A stretch of DNA of 64,000 nt from Acanthochlamys bracteata (lineage: Eukaryota; Streptophyta; Magnoliopsida; Pandanales; Velloziaceae). The stretch covers positions 697,270-761,269 of the forward strand of contig CM034136.1 of the NCBI GenBank assembly GCA_019914995.1. Direction: 5' to 3'. The position numbers were made by a program, and so were the translations under genes. Of this stretch, positions 62,705 through 64,000 are shown in pieces; position 1 is the first letter of the stretch; each line of letters opens with the position of its first letter. The notes below the pieces were generated by a model. The model saw only the letters and a list, made by a program, of their open reading frames with translations, was not told where the DNA came from and searched no databases.

Positions 62705-64000
62705 TCATGAGGAAGGTAAGGGCATCAAGGGCAAACCAGATGCAGGGATTTTATCAAAAAATTTATCCAACAATGATTGCGGTAATACAACACCAAACTT
62801 ATCTGAAAATATATTGACAACAAGTGCCTCAATGTCTAGTACTGTATCCGTGCGGTGCATTTTTAAGTACTCATCAAAGTTATTTGTTGTTCCATCTGCA
62901 TGTCTCACAAAGAGTTGAATGATAATAAAAACCTATGCATTAATTCTCCATGTATCGAAAAAAGGAACAAAATATTGAGATTCACTAATAAGAAAAATTC
63001 AAAAGCAATTTCATGTGGCCAAAAATCTCTAACAATAGACTCATCTTAATAAAAATAAACAATGGGCTAGCCGTCGGGGGAAAAAAAGGTATGGTATGCA
63101 AGTGATAGTATATTTCCTAAATTTAAGACAGACAAATTCATGGAAAAATGGGGGGAAAATATTGAACTACCTTCAGCAACAATGGGTACATAAGGAGGAG
63201 GTGGTGAGGTCCAGTTTCCATGAGAATCTTTCATATGACTTCTGTCAGAGGCAAATGAGCGAAGAAAATGAGGAGCATGAATCACTCGAAAAAGCCTGAA
63301 AGCGTAATGAAGTTAGAACATGCCTTTCATGGAACATAAGCCCCTGAACAGAACAATGCAAAGAAATAAATAAATAAATAAAATCAGTCATTTTGATTGT
63401 TGTTATTTCATGATACACAAGGAATATGGCATTTCTCAGATGCATTAGAAGTGTCATAGGAGTTCCTCAAATCTTTTTACAGCATATTACTAAAGCAGAA
63501 GTTTTACCATCATCTTGGTCATTAGACCTTATGTTGCAATAATCAAGCTATTGCAAATCACATTGAAGTAAATGTGATTGACAATGTGCAACCAAGCATC
63601 CTTGATGAATGATAACCAAAAGATAACACATTTCTAACAAGCAGTATAAATAATCCTAGGTCACAAATGCCCCTAGTTTTTTTAAAGAAGATAATCTGTT
63701 CTGTTTGGTAAGACTGCCTTGTCAGTGAACATTTATTAATACTGTAGACTGTTATCTTGTAGATACCAATCAAAATATTCTTGAATGAATAAACCTTCAT
63801 CAGTTCACATCAGTTGTTTGAGGTGTCTGCATGCGGGATCACATATATGCGTACAATCTGACACACATGAAATTGAACAGAAGCTACGTCACTAACAAAT
63901 TGCAGATTTGGAATACCCATATTCAAGTACAAAAAAACTATGGCAAATTTGTGCAGTAAATGGAGTACACAACCTTCTATAGGCTCCTTACTTTACAACT
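62705..64000 (-). CDS. NTAQ1: Protein N-terminal glutamine amidohydrolase (NTAQ1), 3' part
   Basis: Minus-strand gene running in from beyond the right edge. Two exons are clear: 63295-63171 and 62895-62705 (stop TGA at 62707-62705). The first encodes [28 protein letters not shown] and [11 protein letters not shown]; human NTAQ1 has the near-identical [15 protein letters not shown] and PPPPYPCI. The second encodes [22 protein letters not shown] and [14 protein letters not shown], the plant-type C-terminus. NTAQ1 converts N-terminal Gln of proteins to Glu, which feeds the arginine N-degron pathway after arginylation. The upstream exons, including the catalytic Cys, His and the YDLDT region, are not in the clear part of the window; I could not place any exon between 63296 and 64000 with confidence. 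Confidence 0.88.

Noticed and set aside
62705-63300. N-terminal asparagine amidohydrolase (NTAN1) as the identity of the right-edge gene
   Set aside because: The motifs [10 protein letters not shown] and PPPPY belong to NTAQ1, the glutamine-specific enzyme, and do not match NTAN1 wording.
1-64000. CRISPR arrays, bacterial operons or organellar insertions
   Set aside because: No regularly spaced repeats, no Shine-Dalgarno-led gene strings and no plastid or mitochondrial gene sequence were seen; the genes are spliced nuclear plant genes.

Overview
This is nuclear DNA from a flowering plant, most likely a eudicot. The genes have many short GT-AG introns, the intergenic DNA is very AT-rich, and each recognisable protein is closest in memory to an Arabidopsis family (CLT1, GLYI8, SEC31B, STP5, L-aspartate oxidase, OTP43, NTAQ1). 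No retroviral, bacterial or organellar gene block was seen. Exon structures were built by hand from GT-AG sites, conserved protein motifs and reading-frame continuity. Where all exons are listed, the coding lengths close exactly in frame.

Layout, left to right: an ARGOS/OSR-type small membrane protein gene (+, about 1.15 kb); a ten-exon plastid CRT-like thiol transporter gene (CLT1 type, -, 4.6-10.0 kb); a three-exon glyoxalase-I-like VOC gene (-, 12.5-13.2 kb); a 22-exon SEC31 COPII coat gene (-, 15.4-27.3 kb); a three-exon STP5-like sugar/H+ symporter gene (-, 30.0-31.7 kb); L-aspartate oxidase, the first enzyme of plastid NAD synthesis, with an intron in its 5' leader (+, 35.2-39.9 kb); an intronless OTP43-like PPR gene (-, 42.2-43.8 kb); a five-exon HhH-GPD DNA glycosylase gene (+, 48.0-51.3 kb); an intronless receptor-like cytoplasmic kinase gene (+, 56.9-58.5 kb); and the last two exons of the N-terminal glutamine amidohydrolase gene NTAQ1 (-, 62.7 kb to beyond the right edge). 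The genes are independent housekeeping, metabolic and signalling loci, and nothing suggests a cluster or operon.

The intergenic DNA is full of small non-autonomous DNA transposons. There are three related hAT-like MITEs of about 0.53-0.85 kb, one with clear 12-bp terminal inverted repeats and a near-perfect 8-bp target duplication. There are also many 210-270 bp AT-rich elements with GTTTGG...CCAAAC-type ends. The most unusual structure is a foldback of about 575 bp at 44.9-45.5 kb. Both its arms extend into its centre, and it lies beside an apparent gene 5' end (46.5-46.8 kb) with no recognisable body. I did not find a clearly new biological system. The foldback, the orphan 5' end and the composite hAT-like element are the best leads.
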